A DNA stretch of 64,000 nucleotides. Source: Nocardia ignorata NBRC 108230 (GTDB lineage: Bacteria > Actinomycetota > Actinomycetes > Mycobacteriales > Mycobacteriaceae). The translations under genes and the position numbers were made by a program. Location: NCBI RefSeq assembly GCF_001612905.1, contig NZ_BDBI01000005.1, positions 310,001-374,000 of the forward strand. The letters run 5' to 3'. The notes under the pieces were generated by a model, which searched no databases, was not told the origin of the DNA, and saw only the letters and a program-made list of their open reading frames with translations. This document shows positions 16,052-24,460 of the stretch, in pieces. The stretch's first letter is position 1, and each line of letters opens with the position of its first letter.

Positions 16052-17353
16052 TCAGAGACCGGCCTGGATCTTCGCGGTCAGCCATTTCACGATCCATTGC
16101 GCGGCGGTGTCACCACTGTCATTGACCGTGTAATTGCTCGCATAGGACCGGTGCGCATCCAGTAGGAGATAGGACACGGCCTGTGATGCTTGCTGAACGA
16201 GTTCGTCGGGTTTGGTCAGGCTGACCAGCGCATCGAACTCGGGCATATTGACAACCTCGGCGACGTCATCGAGCATCGTCGAGGAAAACACCATCTCCGC
16301 CAGTGTCAGCGGCAGCGAGTACGGTGAAGTCGCCGCGACCACTCCGAGTTTCGTCAGCTCGGTGATCACAGAACTGGCGGCCTTCGCGACGACCTGTGGG
16401 TCGGCCTCGGCGACGTTCTTGACCAGCTCCATGCCGCGGCCGATTGCATAGTTCGGCAGATCCTCGGGCGTGATGTTGAGCAGCGGTACCACCGCGGCGA
16501 CGACCTTGGACTTACCCGAGAGCGAGCAAATCGTGTCGTTGGGCGCGCACATCGTGGTCACCCGCTCTGCGAGAACGCCCATCCCGCCGTCGCGCTGACC
16601 GAGGACACCCTCACCGCCCGGGTCGGCACCGACCAACGTTTCGGCCACCGTCGACGACTTCGTATTGACCGAGGTCGTCGACGGAGCACCATCGGAAGCG
16701 GAAGAAGCAGTCGACGCCGAACGTTTCGGGTCCGACAGCAACCCGCCGGCCAGGATGCGCGAGGGGTCGACCACGCCCCGGCGGTTGCCGACCTCGGACA
16801 GGAAGTCGCCCGCGATCAGCGCACCCTGGCTGTAGCCCAGAATGACGAACTTCGACAATGGGCACGCTTGCGCCAACTCCGTGGCCCGCGCCTCGAGCGC
16901 TGACTTGCCGTTGGCGCGAGACTGACTGAGTGTCAACGGATTTCCCGTCGCGATACCAGCGATCGGACCACCCACCTGCGCCACGTACGGCACCTGTTCG
17001 GCGCGCACGGACGTCGCGTTGGGCCTCGGTGCGCTCGTCGGGGTGCTCCGGGTCGACGAGGACCCGGCCGCCTGCTTCGGCACCGTCTCCGCCGCAGCAG
17101 GCGGTGTGGAATTCAAGGCCGCCAGGAGCGGCCCGGTGATCTGGCCGAGCATGCCCGGTACGACCTTACGGTCGGCGTCGGCACTGGTCTCCCAGGTGCC
17201 GGGGACCGCCAACGTGATCACATCCGAGCAGTCGGTCGCCGTCGGCGCCGGTTCGGGATCAGCCCATGCGGGCACCGAGGCAGCCGATGTCAGCACCACC
17301 GCCAGCGCCACGGTGCACGCGGATCGCCGCCCGATCCTCGCGGCCGACATCAT
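16052..17353 (-). CDS. Cutinase-family secreted esterase/lipase
   Basis: A 433-aa exported alpha/beta hydrolase. A signal peptide ends at VPAWADPEP. The cutinase-type domain starts near DCSDVITLAVPGTWE and carries the nucleophile elbow LGYSQGALIAGDF. The later CAPNDTICS holds a plausible catalytic Asp and disulphide. A variable Ser/Thr-rich insert (about 210-240) precedes it. The last 100 residues are helical, and the catalytic His is not obvious (LLLDAHRSY is a candidate). Cutinase-like proteins of mycolata hydrolyse esters of envelope or host lipids. In this operon a role on the mycolate layer is an inference. ATGA overlap with the upstream gene. Confidence 0.8.
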   Translation of the reverse strand: MMSAARIGRRSACTVALAVVLTSAASVPAWADPEPAPTATDCSDVITLAVPGTWETSADADRKVVPGMLGQITGPLLAALNSTPPAAAETVPKQAAGSSSTRSTPTSAPRPNATSVRAEQVPYVAQVGGPIAGIATGNPLTLSQSRANGKSALEARATELAQACPLSKFVILGYSQGALIAGDFLSEVGNRRGVVDPSRILAGGLLSDPKRSASTASSASDGAPSTTSVNTKSSTVAETLVGADPGGEGVLGQRDGGMGVLAERVTTMCAPNDTICSLSGKSKVVAAVVPLLNITPEDLPNYAIGRGMELVKNVAEADPQVVAKAASSVITELTKLGVVAATSPYSLPLTLAEMVFSSTMLDDVAEVVNMPEFDALVSLTKPDELVQQASQAVSYLLLDAHRSYASNYTVNDSGDTAAQWIVKWLTAKIQAGL

Positions 17354-18756
17354 CGCACCAGTCCCTGCACAGCGGTGAGCGCACCGTTGGCGGTCTCGGT
17401 CAGCGGACCGAGCTGGTCGGACTCGAACGGAGCCTGCTCGCCGATCGTCGAGGTGACCGCGTCGACGATGCCCGAGGTTCCCGGCGTCGAACGGGCAGCG
17501 GAGAGGCCGTCAGAGGTCACCTCCGCGAACGCGGCATCGACCGGCGCGGCCATCGGCTCGTTCTGCCACGCCTGTACGCTGCTCTCGAGCGCGGAGGCGA
17601 CCGTGTGGACAGCCTCGACCCCGCCGGGTTGGGCCTGGACCCAGTCCACCGCCGACTCGGTCGCGGATCGTGCGGTATCGGCGCCCGCGTGCAGCTGATC
17701 GTGCAGCGACAGGTCGGGCGCACCGGGACCGGGGACTTCTTCCGGCGGAGCGACGAAATCTGAGCCGTCGCCCGCCGTCGCCACTCCGCCGACCAGAGCG
17801 CCAACTGCCCAGCCAGCCGCACCACCGGCAACTGCGGCGGGGACGCCGAGAACCGCAGCGCCGACCGCTGCGCCGGTCGCCGCGCCCAGCACGGTTCCCG
17901 CCACTGCGGAGGGGACGATGCCGACGATGGGCACCGGGACCAGCGTGCCTGCCGCAGCACCGGCCGCACCGCCGATCGCAGCTCCGACGAGACCGCCGCC
18001 GACTGCTCCGATCGCCGCAGCGGGAACTCCCAGAGTGATTGCGCCGATGCCGAGTCCGCTCGCACCGCCCAGGACCATCGTGGTTGACATGACGTCGGCG
18101 CGGGAGGCGCTGATCCCCGCCGATTGAAGGGCTGCGTTGGTGTCGCGCTGGGCGAGGGCCACGTGGCCGTTGACCTTCCACGCCACATCGGCGGGCACCC
18201 AATCCGGGCGGTCGATGGTCAGATCACCGAGCCCGAGTTTCTCCGGGGCAGGGGGAGTGATCACCTTCGGCGGCTCGACTGGGATCGGCGCGGGCTCCAC
18301 CGCGACCGGCAGGTCCGGTTCTGGCGCGGGCAGGTGTAGTCGCTGCGGGCTCGACTGCTGCTGAGGTAGCGCAGGGCCAGTTCCCTGATCGGTGGACGGT
18401 CGCGGGTCGCGATACTGACTCGGATCGGTCGGTAGCGCGGGCGTGGGAATTGCTCTGCCCAACGGGGACTGCTCGGTAGGAGGACGGACCGGAGCGGTCG
18501 GTCGGGTCTCGAAACCCGGTTGCGTTGTTGCAGGACCAGCAAGGCCGGGCTGCTGCGTCGGCGCGGCTTGGGCCAACGCCGAGTTCGCGGCCAGGACAAT
18601 CGCCGCTGCTACCGCCGAGGTCATCGCGACCCGCACAAGGCCGGTGCCCGGTCCGAGCAGTCCCGTCATCCGGGCGTTCCTCCCCCCGTGCGCGACGGGG
18701 CAATCCCAGATCGGTGCAGTGCGATTGGCATCGGGTTCGACATTGTTCGCGGTCAT
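17350..18756 (-). CDS. Ala/Pro-rich exported protein with hydrophobic Gly-Ala core
   Basis: A 468-aa protein of unknown function. A TM/signal segment covers about residues 38-65. A Pro/Gln-rich linker runs to about 175. A short ordered motif follows (DLTIDRPDWVPADVAWKVN). Residues about 225-330 are an almost uninterrupted Gly/Ala/Val run, for example AVGGGLVGAAIGGAAGAAAG, compatible with glycine-zipper membrane insertion. The C-terminal 130 residues are helical. A similar composition is seen in envelope-interacting proteins of mycolata. Coupling by ATGA to both neighbours places it with the cutinase in the transfer operon. A membrane-pore or adhesin role is speculation. Confidence 0.65.
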   Translation of the reverse strand: MTANNVEPDANRTAPIWDCPVAHGGRNARMTGLLGPGTGLVRVAMTSAVAAAIVLAANSALAQAAPTQQPGLAGPATTQPGFETRPTAPVRPPTEQSPLGRAIPTPALPTDPSQYRDPRPSTDQGTGPALPQQQSSPQRLHLPAPEPDLPVAVEPAPIPVEPPKVITPPAPEKLGLGDLTIDRPDWVPADVAWKVNGHVALAQRDTNAALQSAGISASRADVMSTTMVLGGASGLGIGAITLGVPAAAIGAVGGGLVGAAIGGAAGAAAGTLVPVPIVGIVPSAVAGTVLGAATGAAVGAAVLGVPAAVAGGAAGWAVGALVGGVATAGDGSDFVAPPEEVPGPGAPDLSLHDQLHAGADTARSATESAVDWVQAQPGGVEAVHTVASALESSVQAWQNEPMAAPVDAAFAEVTSDGLSAARSTPGTSGIVDAVTSTIGEQAPFESDQLGPLTETANGALTAVQGLVR

Positions 18757-18941
18757 GCGGCGGCCCGCCCGGGCACGCTCGACAGGACGCGCGGGGACGA
18801 TTTGCCCACGATGCTCGCGGACGCACCGACTCGGCGTGCCGCAGTCACGAACTCCTCGACCTCAACGGCGGGCAAATCGTAGAAAAATCGTGCGCCGCCG
18901 GGGAATTCCACGTGCACGGTCATTGTCGGGATTGTGGACAT
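18753..18941 (-). CDS. Small protein, first gene of the transfer operon
   Basis: A 62-aa soluble protein without recognised family. It contains an aromatic beta-hairpin-like start (MTVHVEFPGGARFFYDLPAV) and a helix (EEFVTAARRVGA). ATG at 18941 has GGAG 9 nt upstream. Its stop overlaps the next start (ATGA), which supports it as a genuine gene heading the operon. Confidence 0.6.
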   Translation of the reverse strand: MSTIPTMTVHVEFPGGARFFYDLPAVEVEEFVTAARRVGASASIVGKSSPRVLSSVPGRAAA

Positions 18942-19654
18942 GTTGATGCTCCATTCAAAAGGCAAGTGGGCATGGCGATTCCAGGTCTGGATGTGCGCTT
19001 AATTGGGGCTGCGGCTCATCCGGTGACCGCGCGAAATTGCTATCGCCGACGGCTGGTTGCGCCGCGCGGAAGGACGCGGGCGTCTGCCTGGTCGGCAGCC
19101 TGTCGACTAGGTCGCTCCCACATCGGCACTTCTCCCTCACTTGCAGTTCAACGACCGATTTCCGGCCGCGAAATGAAGGTAAATGGCCTTTGGCAAACGG
19201 GCAATGTGCAGTTCAGAGGGGTAAATCGAAGTAATGGCAACTATTCGGCACGGGCTACTACGACCAACTTCGATCAGGCTCGATCACGTTGGATTGAGTG
19301 AGATAGATCACGCATCGGGGTTGTCGAAACCGAAATCAGCCCAGGGGGCGGCCAGTGGCTCTCGCTATGTGGGATCGAAACCTGGCGAACCATGTGATAT
19401 CTCGCACGCTGATTCACTGGTTGTCGTCGCGGATCTCTGGCGGACATTGCCAGGTCATCACTGCGGTGCCGCGGTTGCATCAGCTCGTCGACTTGCTATA
19501 TGGCCGGGCTTATGCGGTAAACATCGCCAGGGCGCGTCGGCTATGTACCAGCTATTATGCTGGGGAGCTATTAGTGGAACGGTCGCTTCTACAAGCGTGC
19601 GCTGCTGGGTGCACAGATGGAGATCGTGTACAGAACCTGGAGGTCGGGACTGCG
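18942..19654. other. Divergent control region, possible oriT location
   Basis: About 700 bp between the minus-strand transfer operon and the plus-strand ImmA gene. It is AT-richer than the genes and third positions lose their G/C bias. The ImmA frame stays open back to 19355, but codon use there is poor, so I treat it as non-coding. Seen here are direct repeats of TCGATCA near 19267-19283 and a small CTGCC/GGCAG hairpin near 19090. The promoters of both operons should be here; no origin of transfer can be demonstrated. Confidence 0.45.
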
Positions 19655-20143
19655 GTGGATGAGAGCCGGTTACAGAGCATCTTGGACGGAATCCCTCTAA
19701 CGCCACCTTGGACGGTCGGGGAGTTCGCGAGGTGGCTGTCCGGGCGTCTCGGCAAGCGGATCGTCTTGGACCCATGGCGGGTGCATGTGCCGTCGGTGTC
19801 GCGATGCGGCGCCCTTTGGGTCACGCAGCAGGAGCTTGTCGTCAAGTACGACCCCGCGAGATCACCTCGCGGGCAGCGGCAGGAAATCATGCACGAGGTC
19901 GGTCACGTTCTGCTCGAACACAGAGGTGACGACCAATTCGAGGTGACCGACTCGTCGCTGGCCGAGGGCCTGGACCCGCAACGAGTCCGCGAGATCATGC
20001 ACCGGAGCCACTTCGATTCCACTGCGGAGCGCGAAGCCGAATGGCTGGGAACCCATCTTGCAGGGATGAGCCGCGGGCGGCCCGATGACATCAGCGGCGC
20101 GCGCCACCGCGCGGCATCTGTAATCGAACTGATGTGGCGATGA
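19655..20143 (+). CDS. ImmA/IrrE-type zinc metalloprotease
   Basis: A 162-aa soluble protease. The zinc motif HEVGH lies in RQEIMHEVGHVLLEHRGDD, and a third ligand could be the Glu in TAEREAEWLG, typical of ImmA/IrrE. ImmA proteases of mobile elements cleave XRE repressors (known for ICEBs1); two such regulators are encoded opposite at 22679-23751. I chose GTG at 19655, with GGAGG upstream, because similar proteins begin at this point and the 100 codons before it lack coding bias. A longer start at 19355 is open. Its stop overlaps the next ATG (ATGA), linking it to the membrane protein and P450. Confidence 0.78.
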   Translation: MDESRLQSILDGIPLTPPWTVGEFARWLSGRLGKRIVLDPWRVHVPSVSRCGALWVTQQELVVKYDPARSPRGQRQEIMHEVGHVLLEHRGDDQFEVTDSSLAEGLDPQRVREIMHRSHFDSTAEREAEWLGTHLAGMSRGRPDDISGARHRAASVIELMWR

Positions 20144-21300
20144 GTCCCAACCCGAGCCCCCTTCTCGTCGCCGAAGCCACGTCGTCACTGTCCGAACCGG
20201 TCGCGATGGCGCTGCTGGTCTGGATCGCAGTCGTAGTTGTGGCCCGCATGACGGCGCTCATCGACCGGCTGAGCTTGGACTGGGCATTGGCGACGCTGGC
20301 GGTGTCGTTCTGGTTTACCGCGCTGCTGCGGGACCGGGCCGTTCAATCGGTGCTGACACGCTGGATCGCACTCGCTGACATCCGCCTGGCCACCCACGCG
20401 GCTGCATTGTGTGCTGCTGGCGCTCTCGTGTGGATCGGATTGTTGTGGCACGCGCGAAAACCCGTGCGCGACAGCACCATAGTGGTGATCTGGGTCGGGG
20501 TCGCGGTGCTCGTCGTCGCGCTGGCGTGGATCTCGGCCCCTGCGCGCACGGCCAATATCGCGGTCGAGGAGCTTTCGGGCTGGCGGCCCGGCGTCTACCT
20601 GATGACCTATTCGCTGCCCACCGCGCTCGCCGAGCTGATGATTTTGGTCACCGCCGTGAGTTTGGTGTGGCATTGGCGCCAGAGCCTCGCACGCGCGGCG
20701 TTCGCGGGTGTCCTCATCGTCTGTATCGTCGTCTCCCAGATCGACGCCTGGACTCGAATCCTTACCGGTTGGTTGATCACCGCAGGGGTACGGGACGACC
20801 TCACCGTCGACCGGGCGGGGACCAATGATCTGTTGTTCCTGGCCCCGGTCGCGTTGCTGATGCTGCTGGCTTTGCCCTCGATCACCACATCCCTGGCGAT
20901 CCGGCTGCGCCGAGACCCCGCCTCGCGCAGTATCGCGGTGCTCGAGCCGATGTGGGCGGACATGATGGATGCTCGCCCAGAAATGCGTCTGCACGTCAAA
21001 GCGCGCAAAACGCTGCCCCAGGTGACCGAACACCGCATGCGCATCGAGATCGAAGACACGATGATCTCGGCCGCCCCCTACCTCGCCGGTCTGGGCCCGC
21101 GTCCGGACCCGTCCCAGGTGTGCGAGGCGCTGCGCGCCGCCCTGGACGCGGGCGAAGAGGGGCACCACTACCAGGACGCGACCGCGCCGGAGTGGGTGGG
21201 AAACGAAGCGTTCGTACTCAAGATCGCCCGCCAATGGAGCAGGACCCGTCCCGGCCCTGACCAGGCCACAGAACTGCATCCCAGAGAGGTAACCGTATGA
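20140..21300 (+). CDS. 7-TM DUF6545 protein, MAB_1171c family
   Basis: A 386-aa integral membrane protein. Seven TM helices span about residues 20-255, and the cytoplasmic C-terminal domain (about 275-375, beginning AVLEPMWADMMDARPEMRL) matches DUF6545. The family is often annotated as a putative transporter, but the layout of seven helices plus a soluble helical output domain would also suit a receptor. In actinobacteria it habitually occurs with ImmA-like proteases and XRE regulators, as here. It is coupled to both neighbours by ATGA. Function unknown. Confidence 0.78.
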   Translation: MSPNPSPLLVAEATSSLSEPVAMALLVWIAVVVVARMTALIDRLSLDWALATLAVSFWFTALLRDRAVQSVLTRWIALADIRLATHAAALCAAGALVWIGLLWHARKPVRDSTIVVIWVGVAVLVVALAWISAPARTANIAVEELSGWRPGVYLMTYSLPTALAELMILVTAVSLVWHWRQSLARAAFAGVLIVCIVVSQIDAWTRILTGWLITAGVRDDLTVDRAGTNDLLFLAPVALLMLLALPSITTSLAIRLRRDPASRSIAVLEPMWADMMDARPEMRLHVKARKTLPQVTEHRMRIEIEDTMISAAPYLAGLGPRPDPSQVCEALRAALDAGEEGHHYQDATAPEWVGNEAFVLKIARQWSRTRPGPDQATELHPREVTV

Positions 21301-22661
21301 CCATGACGAAAACTACTGCGGCGCAAAGCATTCCGCATCCGCCAAAGCGGGTGCCGATCCTGGGTGACGTGCTGGGTATGGATCGCAAACGCCCTAACCA
21401 GAAGACGCTGTGGCAGTTCAGCCAGCTGGGGCCGCTGTATCGGCGCACGTTCGTCGGCGGAATCCATCTGACCTTCGCCGGGTCGTCGGACCTCATGCGC
21501 GAGGTCATCGACGAGAAGTCATGGCAGCGCCATTTCGCCCGCCCATACGAGAAGCTACGCGCCATCGCCGGGAACGGTCTTTTCACCGCTTCGAATGATT
21601 CGATGGAGTGGAAACGCGGACACGAGGCGCTGATTCAGGGCTTCGTGCCCGCCGCGCTCGCTGATTACCACGATGCCTTCGTGCATGTGGCGGAGCAGAC
21701 CGCGCAGTGGCTCGGGCAGGGCTGCACCGTCGATGACACTGCCGCGATGATGGGCGATGCCGCGCTGGAGGCGATCGGGCTGGCTGGGTTCGGCTACTCA
21801 GTCGGCGCGTTCGCCGACCGCGAGAACGGTCGCAACCCGTTCGCCGACGCACTGACGCGGGTCTTCGCCTACGCCCAGGAATCGGCAATCCCGTTGGTGG
21901 GCAAGCTGACCGGCGGCAAGCGCGCCCGCCAGAACGACCGGGATGTCGCGTTCATGAAGGGCGTGGTGTCCGAGGTGATCGAAGCGCGGCGACAGTCCGG
22001 CCAGCGGTACCCGGATCTGCTCGATCGCATGATGTACCCCGTCGACGGGCCGGCGCTGCCCGATGACAACCTCGTCGAGCAGGTGCTGACGCTTTTTGTC
22101 GCCGGGCACGAGACCACGGGCAACCTATTGGCCTTCGTGACGCACTTCCTGGCCAATGATCCGGAGCTGGCCGCGCGGGTACGCGCTGAGGCCACCGCGC
22201 TGACCACCAACGGCCGCATCGCCTACGAGGACGTCGCCAAGCTCGAGGTCACCGATGCGGTGATCGCCGAAGCGCTACGGCTGTGGCCCATCGCGCCGGG
22301 ATTCTTCCGCGAAGCGCGCCAAGACACCACGCTCGGCGGATACCCCATCGCCGCGGGCGAATGGGTGTTCGTGCTGCTGTTGGCGGTGCACCGCGATCCG
22401 GCCGTGTGGGGGAGCGACGCGAACGAGTTCCGCCCCGATCGCTGGCTAGGTGGATTCCGGCCGAAACCCTGGGCATATCGACCGTTCGGCACCGGCCCGC
22501 GCGCGTGCATCGGCCAGGCGTTCGCGCTACACGAAGCGAAACTGCTGATCGCCTCGTTGGTGCGCGATTACGAACTCACCGCACACGGCGAACTCGATGT
22601 CGAGGAGAATCTGACGCTACGCCCGGCGAACCTGAAAGTCGGGTTCCGCCGCATCGAATGA
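21297..22661 (+). CDS. Cytochrome P450
   Basis: A 454-aa soluble haem monooxygenase. Visible are the I-helix AGHETTGN, the K-helix ExxR as EALRLWP, the PERF-like region NEFRPDRW, and the haem loop FGTGPRACIGQAFA with the axial cysteine near residue 403. The domain is full length. Its ATG overlaps the stop of the DUF6545 gene, so it is produced together with it. Substrate unknown; a lipophilic signal or membrane lipid would fit the partner membrane protein, but this is inference. No dedicated ferredoxin gene is adjacent. Confidence 0.93.
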   Translation: MTMTKTTAAQSIPHPPKRVPILGDVLGMDRKRPNQKTLWQFSQLGPLYRRTFVGGIHLTFAGSSDLMREVIDEKSWQRHFARPYEKLRAIAGNGLFTASNDSMEWKRGHEALIQGFVPAALADYHDAFVHVAEQTAQWLGQGCTVDDTAAMMGDAALEAIGLAGFGYSVGAFADRENGRNPFADALTRVFAYAQESAIPLVGKLTGGKRARQNDRDVAFMKGVVSEVIEARRQSGQRYPDLLDRMMYPVDGPALPDDNLVEQVLTLFVAGHETTGNLLAFVTHFLANDPELAARVRAEATALTTNGRIAYEDVAKLEVTDAVIAEALRLWPIAPGFFREARQDTTLGGYPIAAGEWVFVLLLAVHRDPAVWGSDANEFRPDRWLGGFRPKPWAYRPFGTGPRACIGQAFALHEAKLLIASLVRDYELTAHGELDVEENLTLRPANLKVGFRRIE

Positions 22662-22678
22662 CCAGCGCAGGGGCTGAA

Positions 22679-23071
22679 TTACCGCGTGCGGGCAGGAAGT
22701 GCTCGCAGATCGGCGATCAGCTCCCTGAGCTTGTCCCGTGTCAATGCTCGTGCCGCAACGTGCTGCACCCCGCGATCACGCGCCAGGGTCCACAGCTGTA
22801 GCCGCAAATCGATATCCACATCCTCGTCGCCGACCGGCAGCAGGTAGGCCACATCGGTGACACCGCATAGTGCACACAGCGCGTCCGCGACCTCGCGCGT
22901 GACCTCCAGGACCGCACCGGTGCGCAGAGCCGCGATTTCGCAGGGAGCCACCGTGCGCCCCAGCGCCTCGGTCAGCGCGGCGGCGATCTGCTCGTTGTTC
23001 ATCGCCGGTTCGTCCCATCGGTGCGAATAGGCGATCATGCGGTCGATCTTCCGAGCTAACGGCAGTGCCAT
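22679..23071 (-). CDS. EspR-like small HTH regulator
   Basis: A 130-aa DNA-binding protein. It has the layout of mycobacterial EspR: an N-terminal FARKIDRM-like helix, an XRE-type HTH (NNEQIAAALTEALGR then EIAALRTGAVLEVTREVADAL), and a C-terminal helix pair resembling EspR's dimer region (LQLWTLARDRGVQHVAARA). The length is close to EspR's 132. ATG at 23071 follows GAGGAC, and the gene is 8 bp after the XRE regulator, so they share a transcript. It converges on the P450. It probably regulates the opposing operon or the element. Confidence 0.75.
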   Translation of the reverse strand: MALPLARKIDRMIAYSHRWDEPAMNNEQIAAALTEALGRTVAPCEIAALRTGAVLEVTREVADALCALCGVTDVAYLLPVGDEDVDIDLRLQLWTLARDRGVQHVAARALTRDKLRELIADLRALPARTR

Positions 23072-23079
23072 GGGAGTCC

Positions 23080-23751
23080 TCACCGGTTGATCCGTCGGGT
23101 TGCCGAAAGTGTCTGCTGCATCTGTGACCACCGCTGCGCGAACTCCTCGGCGCGCTCGGACTCCGATTCCGGCAGCCGCTCCAGTAGCCAGCGCAGATAC
23201 AACAACTCCGTGTGATCGTCGGCGGTGGGTGCCTGCGGCGCGCGGCGCAGATAGTGGCCCAACAGCATTTCGATGGTGGCCGCGCTCAGTGTCCCGTCGA
23301 AGCGCTGATGCTCGATATCGGCGATAGTCCACGCCCTCAGTATGCGGTCAGCGATAGTGTTCATGCCTTCGACCAGCGGTGCGAGACGTTCATCATCACC
23401 CGCGGCTTCGGTCACCCTCTGCGCCATCGCCACGGTGTCCTGGAACAAGTTGGCCGGGATCGGAACGTAGAGCACCTTTGACGTCGGCTGGGCCGCATCA
23501 GCGACAGCGGTGACTCTTGGGGGGAGGTGCTTGGTGAAGGCGTCCGATGCGGAGCCGTCCTTCCATTGCAGCACCGTGTCCAGCCTGGGCAATGTGTCGT
23601 TGCGGATTCGCCCGGCCTGGCCGCTTTCGATCTTGTCGATCGTCCTTGGGTTCAGCCCGACGGCCGCATGAACCGCCTGCTTGGACAAGCCCAGCTCTTC
23701 ACGCCGCGCCTGCACTACCTGGCCTAGGTACTCGGGGTGTCGTGTAGTCAT
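23080..23751 (-). CDS. XRE-family repressor with long C-terminal domain
   Basis: A 223-aa regulator. The N-terminal HTH is clear: LGQVVQARREELGLSKQAV, then AAVGLNPRTIDKIESG. The rest is helical, including MAQRVTEAAGDDERLAPLVEG and a C-terminal LLERLPESESERAEEFAQRW. It is the likely master repressor of the element and the candidate target of the ImmA protease. I chose ATG at 23751 (GAGG upstream); a start at 23814 is open but has no RBS and would overlap operator sequence. Several TAC/GTA-type inverted repeats lie upstream between it and the divergent excisionase operon. Confidence 0.82.
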   Translation of the reverse strand: MTTRHPEYLGQVVQARREELGLSKQAVHAAVGLNPRTIDKIESGQAGRIRNDTLPRLDTVLQWKDGSASDAFTKHLPPRVTAVADAAQPTSKVLYVPIPANLFQDTVAMAQRVTEAAGDDERLAPLVEGMNTIADRILRAWTIADIEHQRFDGTLSAATIEMLLGHYLRRAPQAPTADDHTELLYLRWLLERLPESESERAEEFAQRWSQMQQTLSATRRINR

Positions 23752-23810
23752 CGCCTCGACTCTGTGTAGAAGGGCTGGCAGAACGGGCTGCTGTACCCAC
23801 ATTGCTGTCG

Positions 23811-23990
23811 ACACTACATGACCTGAGTCGGTACTTCCTAGTCGGGATATCCGTAGTTATCTACGTCATATACAGGCGCGGGAAAAGTTAACTACATAGC
23901 TGTAGTGCCGATAGTGTGTACTTAACTGGTTGAAACTGCGCACCAAAATGCGTACTATGACGCTGCAGCGACAGGTAGCTACATGTCAGG
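23811..23990. promoter_or_regulatory. Operator cluster between XRE repressor and excisionase operon
   Basis: Several inverted repeats with GTAG/CTAC half-sites occur together: CGTAGTTATCTACG (23852-23865), ACTACATAGCTGTAGT (23891-23906, perfect 6-bp arms) and GACAGGTAGCTACATGTC (23970-23987, 8 of 9 pairs). A single CACTACATGAC lies near 23811. The spacing and position on both sides of the predicted promoter at 23930 suit a repressor controlling a lysogeny-like switch. Confidence 0.55.
23930..23958 (+). promoter_or_regulatory. Sigma-A-type promoter of the excisionase operon
   Basis: TTGAAA (23930-23935) and TACTAT (23953-23958) are separated by 17 bp, close to the actinobacterial housekeeping consensus. 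The palindrome at 23970-23987 falls just after the expected start site, and that at 23891-23906 just upstream, so repression is likely. Confidence 0.55.
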
Positions 23991-24082
23991 CCCTGATGTG
24001 ACGCCCGTGTAGTGGAGCCTGCTCAGTACCGAGCTAGCTCACAGGCGTCACCCGGCTACCGCTTCAACTAAGGAAACAGGCA

Positions 24083-24319
24083 ATGGACAACACCAACGAC
24101 ATCTGGCTGACGAGCAAGGAAGTCGCGTTACGGCTCAAGGTCGAGGTCTGCACGCTGGACAACTGGGCCTACACCGGCACCGGTCCCGACTTCATCAAGC
24201 CGGGACGTATCCGCCGCTATGCCCTGGCCGACATCATCGCGTGGGAGGACCGACTACGGGCCGAAGCGAAACTTCGACGGCAAATCGCCCAGGCCAATGT
24301 CCGTCGTCACGTCGCCTGA
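24083..24319 (+). CDS. Excisionase-like HTH protein 1
   Basis: A 78-aa MerR/HTH_17-type protein: WLTSKEVALRLKVEVCTLDNWAYTGTGPDFIKPG then RIRRYALADIIAWE in the usual winged-helix order. Such small proteins act as recombination directionality factors for tyrosine integrases, or as regulators. The start is fixed by AAGGAAA upstream. It is the first gene behind the promoter at 23930. Confidence 0.85.
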   Translation: MDNTNDIWLTSKEVALRLKVEVCTLDNWAYTGTGPDFIKPGRIRRYALADIIAWEDRLRAEAKLRRQIAQANVRRHVA

Positions 24320-24460
24320 TCGCTTCCAAGCTGAGGCATCGGCGGAGGCTTGCCCGATCGACGCAGGAGCCTCGCTGACGCGTTCTTGCAAGTGGCGCAC
24401 AAGCGCTACTCGGGATCTCCCGCGCAATCGTTGCCATCATCCACACAGTTCAGGTATGAA

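Noticed and set aside
18942..19350. Origin of transfer
   Set aside because: Small hairpins and short direct repeats exist, but no relaxase is present to define the nick site, and nothing distinctive is seen.
19355..19654. N-terminal 100 codons of a longer ImmA-like protein
   Set aside because: Third-position G/C bias is lost there, and the GTG at 19655 with GGAGG gives the usual family start.
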